Source: WTFY01 sp965220895 (lineage in GTDB: Bacteria > Pseudomonadota > Gammaproteobacteria > UBA4575). From it: a DNA stretch of 64,000 nucleotides. The position numbers were made by a program, and so were the translations under genes. Below the pieces are notes generated by a model that had not been told where the DNA came from, did no database searches, and was given only the letters and a program-made list of their open reading frames with translations. This document shows, in pieces, positions 52,701-61,718 of this stretch; positions within the stretch are counted from its first letter, which is position 1; each line of letters begins with the position of its first letter. The stretch covers positions 1,798,001 through 1,862,000 of the forward strand of contig OZ244850.1 of NCBI GenBank assembly GCA_965220895.1, read 5' to 3'.

Positions 52701-53615
52701 GCGCTTGAGTTTGGCAAATCAAATATACACCAGTATCAAAATTTAGGAGTTTATGAATCCATAAGTGATGATGATTTAGCTGGTCTCCTTAAGAAAATTT
52801 ACTTAAAAAAGGACGGAGTCAGTGTAGCCCTCGAAATCCTCCAAATGCGGTTTCATATCAAAAACAAGGAAACATCGAAGTATTCCAATGATTTGATGGA
52901 AGTGAGCTGTGACGTGTTAACTACTTTTTCCTTTAAAGATGAGTGGGAAGGAGGTGACCTTGATTACAAATTGGCACAGGTTGTAGGTATCTGCCTTGAT
53001 GGCTTGAAGGGAAGTGATGCTGCTACAATTTTGTATAACAACATCAAGGAAGCGATCTTGGAAGGTCGTGCATCTTGTAATGGTTATCCCCTACTGATTA
53101 ATAGCCTTGCGAAGACGCAGCCTACATTATTTATGGATGTGTTTTTGGATGAAAATGTTGAAGATTTTCAAATTCGAAGAATGTTTAATAATGGTGCCAG
53201 TTGGTACGACAACCCACTTGGCCAAGTTTCAGACACCAATCTAACATCTTGGTGCGAGATGAAGCCATCTTCCCGGTATCCACTGGTGGCCTTAGCGATA
53301 GATGCGTTTGAAAAATCTGATGAAACAGGAAGATATAAATGGAATCCATTTGTTTATACAATTTTTGAAAAAGCTCCCTCTTTGAAAGATATCCTACATC
53401 ATTTTGCCAAATCACTGATACCAACGAGTTGGAGTGGTTCACTAGCGGAAATTCTCCAAAGCAGAAGTGTTTTATGCCAAGACCTTTATGAACATGAGAA
53501 TGAGGAGGTAGCAGCTTGGGCTAAAGATCAATACATGAAACTACAGGCGGAAATAATTTCAGAGCGGGAAAGGGAAAGCCGAGAAGCCCGAGAGCGTAAC
53601 GAAAGATTCGAATGA
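49782..53615 (+). CDS. Large STAND-type NTPase with N-terminal nuclease-like domain (putative anti-phage)
   Basis: This 1277-residue protein has three parts. Residues 40-90 carry a restriction-nuclease-like signature, WGGHQDAADGGLDVVV ... SGFQVKRP (Asp58, Gln81-x-Lys83). Residues 230-400 hold an NTPase: VGLSGIGKTRLV (Lys251) and AILIVDNCPP (Walker B). Residues 450-1277 are long alpha-helical repeats. This is the layout of STAND sensors such as the Avs families, which bind phage proteins through the repeats and activate an N-terminal nuclease. I cannot assign it to a named Avs type; it is shorter than the better-known ones. It follows the AbiE pair by 12 bases. Confidence 0.75.
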   Translation: MEVSSLIEITGDDIAELGDSDLRELIGRLCEADYRLARLSTSGITWGGHQDAADGGLDVVVRSKVSPPVTSFVPKNLSGFQVKRPKMPRAKILMEMCPEGVLRKPIKAFLQDRGAYIIVSSGDSTSETSFKNRTKAMKEAVAGKIKHDDFCLDFLDRGRVATWVRSHPSMVAWVREKIGKPLNGWRSYGNWARTPRGVEEEYILDDGLRLYDETDTTNQKLSVIDGLLKLRLGLSTPGTSIRLVGLSGIGKTRLVQALFDSRVGNNALNPSQAIYTDIADGSIPDPAAMASQLINDQRRAILIVDNCPPDLHHRMVQICSGQQGSVSLLTVEYDVRDDLPEETRVFRLEPASEEVIEKLIGSRKEFAHISPVDAGGIASFSGGNARVAIALANTVGPADTLSSFRDEQLFERLFTQRHHQSQSLLISAQVCSLLYSFEGADLSTESSEIKFLASLVDKSSNDLYRDIAELRSRGLIQSRGGWRAVLPHAIANRLAKRALESIPNDFLVNAITLHSERVIRSFTRRLSYLHDCNEAIGIVDDWLAPNGWVGKSIDNLDSVGIAVLKNIAPVSPVKMLEAIERTANGSSGEVFTSKKNRYFSEFVSLLRHLAYDPELFDRSAKLLCRFAFSESKGGGFSQAHETLKSLFYIYLSGTQARVEARAKVISRLIDSADKHEQELGLSLLEASLKTSLFNSSYEFSFGARPRDYGYRPKTREEIIHWFNTMVDLCVNAALSGQSNSKQAKKMLEDNMRGLWRDACAFDAIEESVKKILRQGAWHGGWIAICRVIQFDRDSFDDETKVRLYSLEKLLKPSNLLEKARAFALSDSFGTFDLEGDFDREETASEKIHRTEETTRKIGVEVAQNAGVLKALLPEIVSTDNSRLFNLGVGLAEGCVDKGELFDTLYTELGKTPQEARQIQVFLGFLSFCAEADPDFYNSILDELIKDKLLGEWFPIIQLSTTTLDQNGIKRLNKALEFGKSNIHQYQNLGVYESISDDDLAGLLKKIYLKKDGVSVALEILQMRFHIKNKETSKYSNDLMEVSCDVLTTFSFKDEWEGGDLDYKLAQVVGICLDGLKGSDAATILYNNIKEAILEGRASCNGYPLLINSLAKTQPTLFMDVFLDENVEDFQIRRMFNNGASWYDNPLGQVSDTNLTSWCEMKPSSRYPLVALAIDAFEKSDETGRYKWNPFVYTIFEKAPSLKDILHHFAKSLIPTSWSGSLAEILQSRSVLCQDLYEHENEEVAAWAKDQYMKLQAEIISERERESREARERNERFE

Positions 53616-53668
53616 TCAAATAAAGGGGTGATTATAAACACATATAGTCAGTTGCCAATAAACATAAC

Positions 53669-54256
53669 TTACCTCCATATTTTTTTGTCTACGAGCACGT
53701 AATCAGGGTGCTTAGGGTTTGGTTTGATTTTGCCCTTGTCGTAAGTAAACGGACCTCCAGCTAGCAAGTCGATCTTGTCCTTGTACTCGCGAAACTCATT
53801 ACCCAGCCCATTGATAGTCTTTGCAATCTCAACAATGTCTACACTTTGGTAGTCTATGTGCCCTGCATGCTTTGCCCCGCTTCCATATATTGGCGGGTAC
53901 CGAAGCACTGCTTCAAAAGCCTTCATTGAATAGTAACCAAACTCTGATGGATGTCTCTTTAGAAGGTCGGCAAGTATAGCTATGCCGGCAACTCTCCCGG
54001 AATACTCTTTGCTTGAGCTTAACAGCTCGGCCCCTATCCTGAATCTGTCTTGCCGATAATTTTTGTCGGCCACCTGGATTCTTATCCAGGCAAAATATAA
54101 ACCTGCACCACCGCCAACCAGCAATATAAAATGATAAATATCAGTTCTGCACTCTGTAGGAAACACAAAAAAGTACAAGTACGCGAATAAAACCAGAGCA
54201 GCCAATACTGCAAACTTTAGATACTTCACCCTGTTTTCCTTAATATTATTTCCCAT
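53669..54256 (-). CDS. Two-helix membrane protein, unknown function
   Basis: This 195-residue protein has two hydrophobic helices near the N-terminus (about residues 13-30 and 40-58) and a cytoplasmic domain beginning QDRFRIGAELLSSSKEYSGRVAGIAILADLLKRHP. That repeat-like phrase appears in other small membrane proteins of unclear role. It is the last gene of a minus-strand series that starts at 58765, 156 bases after its neighbour. A membrane effector is possible. It is convergent with the STAND gene. Confidence 0.6.
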   Translation of the reverse strand: MGNNIKENRVKYLKFAVLAALVLFAYLYFFVFPTECRTDIYHFILLVGGGAGLYFAWIRIQVADKNYRQDRFRIGAELLSSSKEYSGRVAGIAILADLLKRHPSEFGYYSMKAFEAVLRYPPIYGSGAKHAGHIDYQSVDIVEIAKTINGLGNEFREYKDKIDLLAGGPFTYDKGKIKPNPKHPDYVLVDKKIWR

Positions 54257-54412
54257 TTTTAAAGCTTAACTTCTGCATGCCCACGTGATGCCTGTAACTT
54301 GGTTACTATTTTAGTGTCACGCCCAAATGCAGGTGTGAGCATCAAAACAAATAAAAGTGCTCAGTCCCTACTCATTGCTGACACGTGTCTTTCTTACGAC
54401 GGGTCTCGTTTA

Positions 54413-54967
54413 CTATGCCAATCCGGTTAGTGTTTTCAGCAAGCGATTACCCTCAGAGAGCTGGTATGCGCGTGATTTTCCATGAACATGCTTTATGCTG
54501 ATGTATTGGTAGATCTCCCTGGCCGGGTCTGGGGGATAGACAGCCAAGTACCATTCCAGGAACGCGACCATTTCATCAGTAAATTTGCCCGTCAGTTTCT
54601 CGTATGAACTGCAGCAATCGAGCAACAAAATGTCCGTCATTTTCTCGTCAATGACCGTTATACCTTCAGGGTCTTGATCTGCGTGTTTTAGGAAGTTCGC
54701 GGGGCGGTTCAACTCCCTGCGAACATCTCTTTGAAAATCCGACAATGACTTTCCAGTCTGTTCAACCTGCAAGTCGTTGTACGCGGCTTCTACACTTTTG
54801 TCTCCAACAAGGATGGCTCCCTCGTGCTTTGCCAAGTCCGCCAAGACTCTGTACGCGCCTGCAGCTACTGTGTAGATGGCAAGTATATCTTCGCCAGAAA
54901 ACAGTATCTTGATTGCAGCGTTTACCTGCCTTCTTGCCGCAGTAATTTTATCAATGCCGTCTTCCAT
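54413..54967 (-). CDS. Helical hypothetical protein coupled to the helicase gene
   Basis: This 184-residue all-helical protein contains AIKILFSGEDILAIYTVAAGAYRVLADLA and NFLKHADQDPEG, a combination I have seen in uncharacterised bacterial proteins but cannot name. Its start overlaps the helicase stop by 17 bases, so it is probably translated with it. There is no catalytic motif. It may be a partner of the helicase. Confidence 0.6.
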   Translation of the reverse strand: MEDGIDKITAARRQVNAAIKILFSGEDILAIYTVAAGAYRVLADLAKHEGAILVGDKSVEAAYNDLQVEQTGKSLSDFQRDVRRELNRPANFLKHADQDPEGITVIDEKMTDILLLDCCSSYEKLTGKFTDEMVAFLEWYLAVYPPDPAREIYQYISIKHVHGKSRAYQLSEGNRLLKTLTGLA

Positions 54968-57857
54968 CAGAATCTACCTTATTGCGTTGTATTTTCCGGG
55001 TGTAGCTGCATGCAGGGTAACTCGTGCATCCTAGGAAGCGTCCATATCTTCCCATCTTGGTCTCCAGCCACCCATCACATTCAGGGCACGCTTCAATGAT
55101 CTGGCTGCAGTCACGACATTTAAATCTATCCTGGTCCTTGATAAGTAACCCTTCCCCACAAGCAGGGCAGGGCCGCTGCTTGTATCCGCAGTAGGGAAAA
55201 TTAGAGCAACCATAGAATACACTGCTCTTTTGCTTGTTCTCTCGTCGTATAAGCCGACCTTTGACACATAGTGGGCAAGGGACATCACGTTCTGGCAACT
55301 GCCCAAATACCGTGATGTCGTAATTACCGTCTATCAGTTCCGTTGCAAAAGACGAGGGAGGCCCACCGTTGGCGAGCAGGTAGGTATGACGCCTGGCGCG
55401 GGTGATAGCGACATAGAGCAAGCGTCTCTCTTCGGCATTCGGGTGAGCTTCGGGTACAGCAAGGACCAGATCAAGCAGTGGGTCGTCTGCGATTTCGGTG
55501 GGAAAACCGTACTTTGCTACACACACTCCCAGCACGATGACATAGTCCGCTTCCAGGCCTTTGGATCCGTGAATAGATTTATACGTGAATCGAAGACTTG
55601 GGTAATACCGCCTTAGGGTGGGTAGGCTCTGAGGTCGCAAGTGGTTGTATCGCCCCAATAGCAATACTGTCGAAGTGTCATCGTAGCGGTTGGCATCATC
55701 CGCAATTCTGTCAAGCGTCTCTTTCAGCAGAGACAGCTTCTGTTCGCCTGGAAGTCCCACGTGGACCCGCGGGCCTTCGGCCTCATGAATTGAACGGACC
55801 GTCTTGGAAATCTGAGACGGATTGCGCAAGATGAAGTCGGTGGCCACCTTTGCGATGCGGTCCACGCAGCGAAACGTCGTCTCCAGGGAAAGCCGTTCAC
55901 TTTCACCGAAGTGCTGGGAGAACTCGCGCATGATGCTGATGTCCGAGCCCGCAAACCGGAAGATGGCCTGCCAGTCATCGCCTACGGCGAACAGTTGAGT
56001 GTCGGGTTTATGCTTTAGCAGCGCCTTCAGCAATCGAGCCCGGTCCGGTGAGATATCCTGGAACTCATCGACCAGGATGTAGCCAAACGGGCTTGGATAG
56101 CGGCCAGCCTCGACATGCTCGGTGGCTCTGGCAATCATGTCATGGAAGTCAATCTCCCCAGACTGTTCGAGCATCGCCTGGTAGCGCGCGAAGATCAGCT
56201 TGAACACGGCCAGGAAGGCTTCGGCGCGTGCACGATCCTTCATGGTTGCAGCCCTTTGCATGACTTGTTCAAACGACAGCTGGGCCCCTTTAAAATGCTG
56301 CAGGAAGGTTGCGATCAGGCGAATGAAGGGATCAATCCAGCCCTGGTCATCCAGGGCAGCGAAGGCCTCTGCAGTCGAGATCGGGGAGAGTACTACACCG
56401 CAGTCACGAAGTTTTTTCTCAAGGTTTCGAAGCAGGGTGCCGGCTGCACACTCGTGACTGAAGGTCTCGATCAAGATCGTGCCATGCTGCTTATGTAGCT
56501 CCCTTTTCCACGCCATTGATTCCAAATATTCTTTCTCAGGAACATAGGGGGCCGTTTCGCCTTCGGCATTGATTCCGAAATGCTCAATCCAGATGTCGGA
56601 ATCCGGCAGATAGAAGTCGGGCCGGTAGGGGCCTTTCTGTGCTGTACCAGTCTCTCGCTCATAGAGACGTTCGTACTCGTAGTCGATGCCGTTGAGGTAG
56701 AGGAAGTTGGCAATCTCGCACTCCTCGAAACTCTTGACCTGCTCTCCCTTCAGGGATCGTATTTCATACTGGCGGATGTAGTCGTAATATTCACCCCAGC
56801 TCTTGAACTCGTGCGGGCTTCGATAGGGGGCGAACTGCTCCCGAAACCATGCCAGCACGGTGTCCGAGATCTCCTGGTCGGCGATCAGGCCTGAGACGAT
56901 TTCCTTCAGCAGATTAACCAGATTCCGTTCATCTTCCGCGGCCTTGGCGATGGCCGGGCGCCGGCCTTCAACTTGGCCGATAATCGCAAGACCCAGGCTG
57001 TGGAAGGTGCTCACCGTGATGTCGTGTGCTATGTCGTCGCCAAGCCGCTTTTGGATCCGCTCCTCCATCTCCTTGCGAGCGTCCCTTGCGAAGGCCAGGA
57101 GGAGAAGTTCCGATGGACGTCGGTAGTTCCTGTGCAGAAGCCATCCGGCTTTGGCTGCGATTACTGAGGTCTTTCCACTTCCTGCGGCCGCAATGACCAG
57201 GTTTCGGTCATCGTCGACGACAACAGCCTTGCGCTGTTCTTCAGTGAGTGGTCGTTTTTCGATCCGGTCGAACAAGGCTTGGGACCGGTTCAACTCGTTC
57301 ACAACAAATGTATTATTGGCCTTCTTCTGAAAACCTTCAGGGTTTGTCAGAAAGTCCTGAATCGATTTCAGCATCTGGATCTCGGGTGTATCGGACAGTG
57401 AGTCTGGCCAGCGATCCGTGAATTGTCCGGCTGCACTTTGCACCCTGTTTCTCAGTTTGGCAAAGGTGCTGCGTGTTAGATAAGCTGGTGGATCTACGAG
57501 CTGAGCAAGCTCATCATGGACAGAACGCAGGTCATCAATCTGGAATTCAAGTGTACGGCGCCACCAACGGATTCTGGCTGTCTCCAGTGTCTGGACGAAG
57601 GATTGCGAGTCGTTCAGTGACAGGCCTGATACGATCGACTCTCTACCGTCGTAGCGAAGTTGCAGTTTCGACCAGATCCAGCCGGTTTTGATTTTGGCAG
57701 ATTCGATGTTGCCGAGAGGGATTTTCGAAGAAAGGGGTCCATGTTCCAGCTGTAAAGTACTCGCATCCAAAGCAATAGCTTTTGCTTGACGCTGTCTCAG
57801 GATTGCGGACAGGAATGTAGCTGATCTAGCTTGGGTAACCCTATAGACTTCTCTCAT
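54951..57857 (-). CDS. HelD-like UvrD-family helicase with nuclease-like insert and zinc ribbons
   Basis: This 968-residue superfamily 1 helicase has a HelD-like N-terminal domain (residues 1-180, with ARIRWWRR), Walker A AAAGSGKTSV (about 223-230), Walker B LVDEFQDISPDR, and C-terminal motif VAITRARRHTYLL. An insert contains YRPDFYLPDSDIWIEHFGI, a PD-(D/E)xK-like pattern. The last 120 residues hold several CPxC-type zinc ribbons like those at topoisomerase I C-termini (CPLCVKGRL, CPACGEGLL, CPECDGWL). E. coli HelD has 684 residues, so this is a much extended relative. The neighbours suggest a defence or DNA-processing role. Confidence 0.85.
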   Translation of the reverse strand: MREVYRVTQARSATFLSAILRQRQAKAIALDASTLQLEHGPLSSKIPLGNIESAKIKTGWIWSKLQLRYDGRESIVSGLSLNDSQSFVQTLETARIRWWRRTLEFQIDDLRSVHDELAQLVDPPAYLTRSTFAKLRNRVQSAAGQFTDRWPDSLSDTPEIQMLKSIQDFLTNPEGFQKKANNTFVVNELNRSQALFDRIEKRPLTEEQRKAVVVDDDRNLVIAAAGSGKTSVIAAKAGWLLHRNYRRPSELLLLAFARDARKEMEERIQKRLGDDIAHDITVSTFHSLGLAIIGQVEGRRPAIAKAAEDERNLVNLLKEIVSGLIADQEISDTVLAWFREQFAPYRSPHEFKSWGEYYDYIRQYEIRSLKGEQVKSFEECEIANFLYLNGIDYEYERLYERETGTAQKGPYRPDFYLPDSDIWIEHFGINAEGETAPYVPEKEYLESMAWKRELHKQHGTILIETFSHECAAGTLLRNLEKKLRDCGVVLSPISTAEAFAALDDQGWIDPFIRLIATFLQHFKGAQLSFEQVMQRAATMKDRARAEAFLAVFKLIFARYQAMLEQSGEIDFHDMIARATEHVEAGRYPSPFGYILVDEFQDISPDRARLLKALLKHKPDTQLFAVGDDWQAIFRFAGSDISIMREFSQHFGESERLSLETTFRCVDRIAKVATDFILRNPSQISKTVRSIHEAEGPRVHVGLPGEQKLSLLKETLDRIADDANRYDDTSTVLLLGRYNHLRPQSLPTLRRYYPSLRFTYKSIHGSKGLEADYVIVLGVCVAKYGFPTEIADDPLLDLVLAVPEAHPNAEERRLLYVAITRARRHTYLLANGGPPSSFATELIDGNYDITVFGQLPERDVPCPLCVKGRLIRRENKQKSSVFYGCSNFPYCGYKQRPCPACGEGLLIKDQDRFKCRDCSQIIEACPECDGWLETKMGRYGRFLGCTSYPACSYTRKIQRNKVDSDGRRH

Positions 57858-57925
57858 TACGAAGCAAAAAATATTAGAAAGGGATCAGGGCTTATAGAGA
57901 TGTCTATAACATTGTATCTGAGTGC

Positions 57926-58765
57926 TTAGCGCTGAAGTCGTTCATGCTCCGCAATTAGAAATGTCAGATAGCTCCGGACAAGGTTGCAATAGAGGCGCGC
58001 CTCGGCAATCCCGAGTTCTCTTTTTTCATTGAGATCAATACCGTGGCGAACCCCTCCTCCCGTTGGCGAAGATAAGAAACCATGCAAATTCATCATCCAC
58101 TTCAGGATTTGCTTTTGGTGAACTTCTCCATGCCAATGTAACTCTTTAATGATTTTGTTGAAGTACTTGCCTTGAATACTGCCGTCTAAAATTTCCTTAC
58201 TTTTGAATGCAGTGGAAAAAGTCTCTAACAGCCATAAAACATCCTGTACTGCTTGGCGACCATTACCCTCGCTGAGTGCCCGTTCAGAAGCCGCTAAGGC
58301 GTCCTCGATCGCTTGTTTGGCTTCCATATCAAGTGAGGGTGCCTCATCAGGTACTGTGATCGGCACGTGTACTCTTGTGGCGATCAGTTTGGGAGGGTCA
58401 ATTTGAAAGCCCGACCCGGCATCCGTCAGAATACGGTTAATCCGTCCAACCCCTGGCATTTCCATTTCGGGGCGATCTCTCTCCAGTTCCTCGCAGGCAT
58501 TACAGAATGCTTCGATGAACATTGGCGCATTCTCAGATGCCGTATCCATTATCCTGTCTAGGTCTGTTGATGCCCAGCCTTCGTCGCTACTCGTATAGTG
58601 TGCAGTTCCTGCAGCAGAAGCAAAATGAGACTTGAAATGTTCGAGAATCCCTTTTCGCTGCCCTTGATTGCAAATCCTGTCAATCAATTCGCGAAACCCC
58701 CAAATCACCTCTCTTTCAATAGGGCCTGGGCTATCGAATCGCCATTTCCCTTCGAATTCTAGCAT
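57926..58765 (-). CDS. Abi_C-like (HEPN-type) abortive-infection protein candidate
   Basis: This 279-residue soluble protein has a C-terminal helical domain, LLETFSTAFKSK ... ILKWMMNLHGFLSSPTGGGVRHGIDL ... EARLYCNLVRSYLTFLIAEHERL, which resembles Abi_C domains; Arg-His-Gly sits in the place of the HEPN motif. The N-terminal half is not recognised. It is the first gene of the minus-strand series that continues with the helicase 68 bases on. The family call is moderate; a HEPN RNase effector activated by the helicase is an inference. Confidence 0.55.
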   Translation of the reverse strand: MLEFEGKWRFDSPGPIEREVIWGFRELIDRICNQGQRKGILEHFKSHFASAAGTAHYTSSDEGWASTDLDRIMDTASENAPMFIEAFCNACEELERDRPEMEMPGVGRINRILTDAGSGFQIDPPKLIATRVHVPITVPDEAPSLDMEAKQAIEDALAASERALSEGNGRQAVQDVLWLLETFSTAFKSKEILDGSIQGKYFNKIIKELHWHGEVHQKQILKWMMNLHGFLSSPTGGGVRHGIDLNEKRELGIAEARLYCNLVRSYLTFLIAEHERLQR

Positions 58766-59390
58766 CGCCTTACTTCCTCAAGCAGCCAACTAAAAGACCT
58801 ACCAACTGTCACCATCCTGGGAAGGGTGCCTACTTCTAGCTCTATGAAATCAACTTCGAGCCATGCCTAGATGGCAGTGTTAATGTGACTGTTTAGCACA
58901 CTACTGCAGCCACAGAAAGCTATGATGCCTCTACACGCCTAGATTGGAGCCCCTTCGGTGCATTCGGGTTACGAAACTTTGGGAGTACACTCAATGCGCT
59001 GCTTAGTTGTTACTATTTGCGCCAGGCTCTGATGTTACGGTTTACGCACATAGTTTTGCTAGTAGTGCTGTATATTTTCTACATTAGTAACATCAGATAG
59101 CTGTAATTTTCCAGCTTTCAGGAACTCGTTAATAGACTGTTGCGATTTGGTAGATTCAGTATGCAACTTGTGTCGAGAATGCTGTTGGTACTTTTGTCGG
59201 TATATCCTAAAATAGACTAAAAAATATTATGGAAATTAATAAGTTAGAGCTTATGACCAAGTCCGGTTATGACATATAGATGATTTCTAATGTTGACCTA
59301 AGAGACAACACTCTTTATCATTTTGAGTAATTGGTCTCCGCCGGACTCGCCGAAAGGCCCCGGCGGGGTTATTTCCTCACTCAACACACC
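58766..59390. other. AT-rich intergenic region, divergent promoters
   Basis: About 625 bases between the divergent Abi_C-like gene and NYN gene, clearly AT-rich in the middle (59040-59280). A GGCCCCGGCGGGGTTATTT hairpin at 59356-59374 lies just before the NYN start and may be an attenuator. No gene seen. Confidence 0.4.
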
Positions 59391-60026
59391 ATGCCAGAAG
59401 AACCGGCCGTCAAGCGGGCCGTCTCGTTCTTTGACGGCCAGAATCTGTTCCGGCACGCCAAGGATGTATTCGGCTACTATCATCCCAACTACGACCCAGT
59501 AAAGCTGGCTACAGCGGTTTGTGCCGCCAGGGGGTGGTCGGCGAGCGAAGCCCGCTTCTATACAGGCATCCCGGAAGCCGCACATTCGACTTTCTGGCAC
59601 GCTTACTGGGCACGACGTCTGACGGCAATGCGCCGTGCAGGGATCACCGTGATCAGTCGGCGACTGCGCCACCGGATTGAAAAAGTTGTACTGCCAGATG
59701 GAACTGAGCATCAAATACCGGTCTTGCGTGAGAAAGGAATCGACTTGAGGCTCGGCCTTGACGTTGTCCGGATGGCTCGCAGCGGTGCATTCGATGTAGC
59801 CGTGATCTTCAGCCAGGATCAGGACTTGGCGGAGGTGGCGCGGGAAGTGCGTGACATTGCGCAGTCACAGGGGCGCTGGCTTAAGGTCGTGTCAGCGTTT
59901 CCATACGGTCCTGGAGCAACTTCTTCGAGAGGCATCGAAGGGACGGACTGGTTTCGCATGGACCGTGCCTTCTATGATGGTTGCCTTGATCCAAGAGATT
60001 ACAGACCACCTCAACCCCATCGATAG
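59391..60026 (+). CDS. NYN-domain (PIN-like) putative ribonuclease
   Basis: From ATG 59391 the protein has 211 residues. VSFFDGQNLFRHAKDVFG supplies the first Asp-x-Gln-Asn site. EKGIDLRLGLDVVRMARSGAFDVAVIFSQDQDLAEVAREVR supplies the remaining acidic residues of the NYN/LabA fold, a metal-dependent RNase family. The upstream TTG at 59331 reads through a hairpin and is unlikely. It is more GC-rich than its neighbours. A toxin or RNA-processing role in the cargo cluster is plausible. Confidence 0.82.
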   Translation: MPEEPAVKRAVSFFDGQNLFRHAKDVFGYYHPNYDPVKLATAVCAARGWSASEARFYTGIPEAAHSTFWHAYWARRLTAMRRAGITVISRRLRHRIEKVVLPDGTEHQIPVLREKGIDLRLGLDVVRMARSGAFDVAVIFSQDQDLAEVAREVRDIAQSQGRWLKVVSAFPYGPGATSSRGIEGTDWFRMDRAFYDGCLDPRDYRPPQPHR

Positions 60027-60124
60027 ACTCGATCGACCTTGTGCTGTCCCAAATTTGAGATTATACGAGAACAGTTCGTATCACTACGATAATACAACCT
60101 GCCGACTAGCCAGTACCTACAGAC

Positions 60125-61126
60125 ATGCAAATATCGTTAGCCTCTTGGCTCCAGGCAATTTCCACCGCTGTTTTGGCGGCATTAGCTGTTTGGGTTGGTT
60201 TCTTTTCAGAGGTAGGAGATTTGGCAATACAACGTTTGCAATCAGATCTTTTGAGAACAGAGTTGCAAATGGATGCTATACGTAAAGAAAAGAAGGAACT
60301 CGAAATTCAGAAACAGCAATTATTGGATGAACGAAACAAACTTGCACAAGATCGCGAAGCACATGTGATCCGAGTAACAGATGCTCGCCTTGGGGATCTT
60401 TGGAACTATGGTGCCGGGATACTTCGAGCTTATAAAGATGTAGCTGAAACAAGCCAAGAATTGTGGTATTTGAGCAAACAAGTTGAGCCATATAGGAAGT
60501 GGTATAAAGGTAAAAAAATAAAACATGCTGGGGGACGTTGGTATCTACCTTTCCCAGACCCAAAAGAGCCCAACACTGATCAGCAAACAGAGTGGGGAGA
60601 TTATGTGATAGGTGGGCCTGACATGTGGAGATGCTCAAAAGATTACTCATATATTTTTGGAGGTTTCGATATCGAATTTGATCCTCAAGACTCGAAGCCC
60701 AATACGAGACAACGAGCAGAACTTGTCGGAAAATGGCAACAAGACCAGAATACGGAAAATGAGAGGCTCACTGCTGAGTACCATGTATCATGTTTTGAAG
60801 AGTTGGAGGATACAGTTAGACAACGTATTGAATTTGAAGTCGGAGAGGTTGCTTTTGTAATTAAAGATTTCTCTAAAGAGTTATTACAGTGGGAAGGAGT
60901 GAATAACGCAGGCGGAGAAGTTCTGCAACGAATTCGAGAAAAGCTAATGGAGGAAATATCCGCTAATGATGAATTTGCAAATCTACCAATACAGTTAAAA
61001 ATCACAAAAGGAGCCTCGCTACGAGAAATAGAGAAAAAGGCTGATCAGACTATAGTTAATATACAGGCTGCTCGTGATTGGCTAGATAAAGCTACAAGTG
61101 ATAGATACACGTGGACAAAGGATTGA
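60125..61126 (+). CDS. Membrane-anchored coiled-coil protein, unknown function
   Basis: This 333-residue protein has one N-terminal hydrophobic segment (WLQAISTAVLAALAVWVGFF), then a coiled coil (about residues 35-80, rich in Glu, Lys and Gln), then a soluble domain without a motif I recognise. It is AT-rich and is the last gene before the right end of the first element, on the same strand as the NYN gene 98 bases upstream. The two may form a unit. Confidence 0.6.
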   Translation: MQISLASWLQAISTAVLAALAVWVGFFSEVGDLAIQRLQSDLLRTELQMDAIRKEKKELEIQKQQLLDERNKLAQDREAHVIRVTDARLGDLWNYGAGILRAYKDVAETSQELWYLSKQVEPYRKWYKGKKIKHAGGRWYLPFPDPKEPNTDQQTEWGDYVIGGPDMWRCSKDYSYIFGGFDIEFDPQDSKPNTRQRAELVGKWQQDQNTENERLTAEYHVSCFEELEDTVRQRIEFEVGEVAFVIKDFSKELLQWEGVNNAGGEVLQRIREKLMEEISANDEFANLPIQLKITKGASLREIEKKADQTIVNIQAARDWLDKATSDRYTWTKD

Positions 61127-61657
61127 ATCTATTCGTCAGGAGCTCCTCAGAGTTCAATTCAAAAATATTACTGTACTGGTTTGCTGGCTAATTCCAAAAA
61201 TTCATAGGCTTCTCATCGACAAGGAATTTACAAATTGCCCTGTCAGAGTCTCATGAATCCGGCGGAGCATTATATGGCTCATATCTGAGCCTTCTAAAAA
61301 ATTTCTACTTCAGCTGAACTGAAGTTGTGGTCGCAAGCTTTAATGATTTTCTGTTGTAGGAAATGGCCTTGTAAGGGATTGATAACTGTCCAATGGAGGC
61401 GCTGGATAACCTATAACTGTGCATAATTAGGTTGAGAAGGAAAATAGTCTTTTAAAAATGGTTGCTGGACTATATCAGTACAGTTCAATTGTTTAAGATT
61501 AAGCACTGACCTTGCTGATGGATTTTTGCTGTCCAATAGGTGAATTCATACGGTGCTGAGTCACCAGTAACTAGAACGAGCGAGGGATTGTGTGTTGGAC
61601 ATAGCAACGATACAAAACTAATGCAGAAATAAGAATTTATGGTTCTTTGGATGGAAT
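61127..61657. other. Right-end non-coding region of the first element
   Basis: No gene in 531 bases. It contains TGTCCAATGG (61387), TGTCCAATAG (61530) and TTGGACA (61595, inverted), matching the repeats at the left end. It is therefore the likely right arm of the attachment site. Confidence 0.5.
61387..61601. promoter_or_regulatory. Candidate integrase arm-type sites, right end
   Basis: TGTCCAAT occurs at 61387-61394 and 61530-61537, with the inverse TTGGACA at 61595-61601. The closest match to the left copies is 61530-61539 (TGTCCAATAG). Confidence 0.5.
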
Positions 61658-61707
61658 GCTACGAACCAGGCGGTCGGGAGTTCGAATCTCTCCGGGCGCG
61701 CCATTTT
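61658..61707. repeat. attR core (50-bp direct repeat, right copy)
   Basis: Identical to 28189-28238. It is only the 3' half of tRNA-Arg and is not a functional tRNA. It marks the right end of the first element and the left end of the second, whose integrase stops 12 bases further on. Confidence 0.92.
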
Positions 61708-61718
61708 ATTTAATTTAA

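Noticed and set aside
61658..61707. Apparent second tRNA-Arg
   Set aside because: Only the 3' half from the anticodon loop is present; acceptor 5' strand and D arm are missing, so it is an att core.
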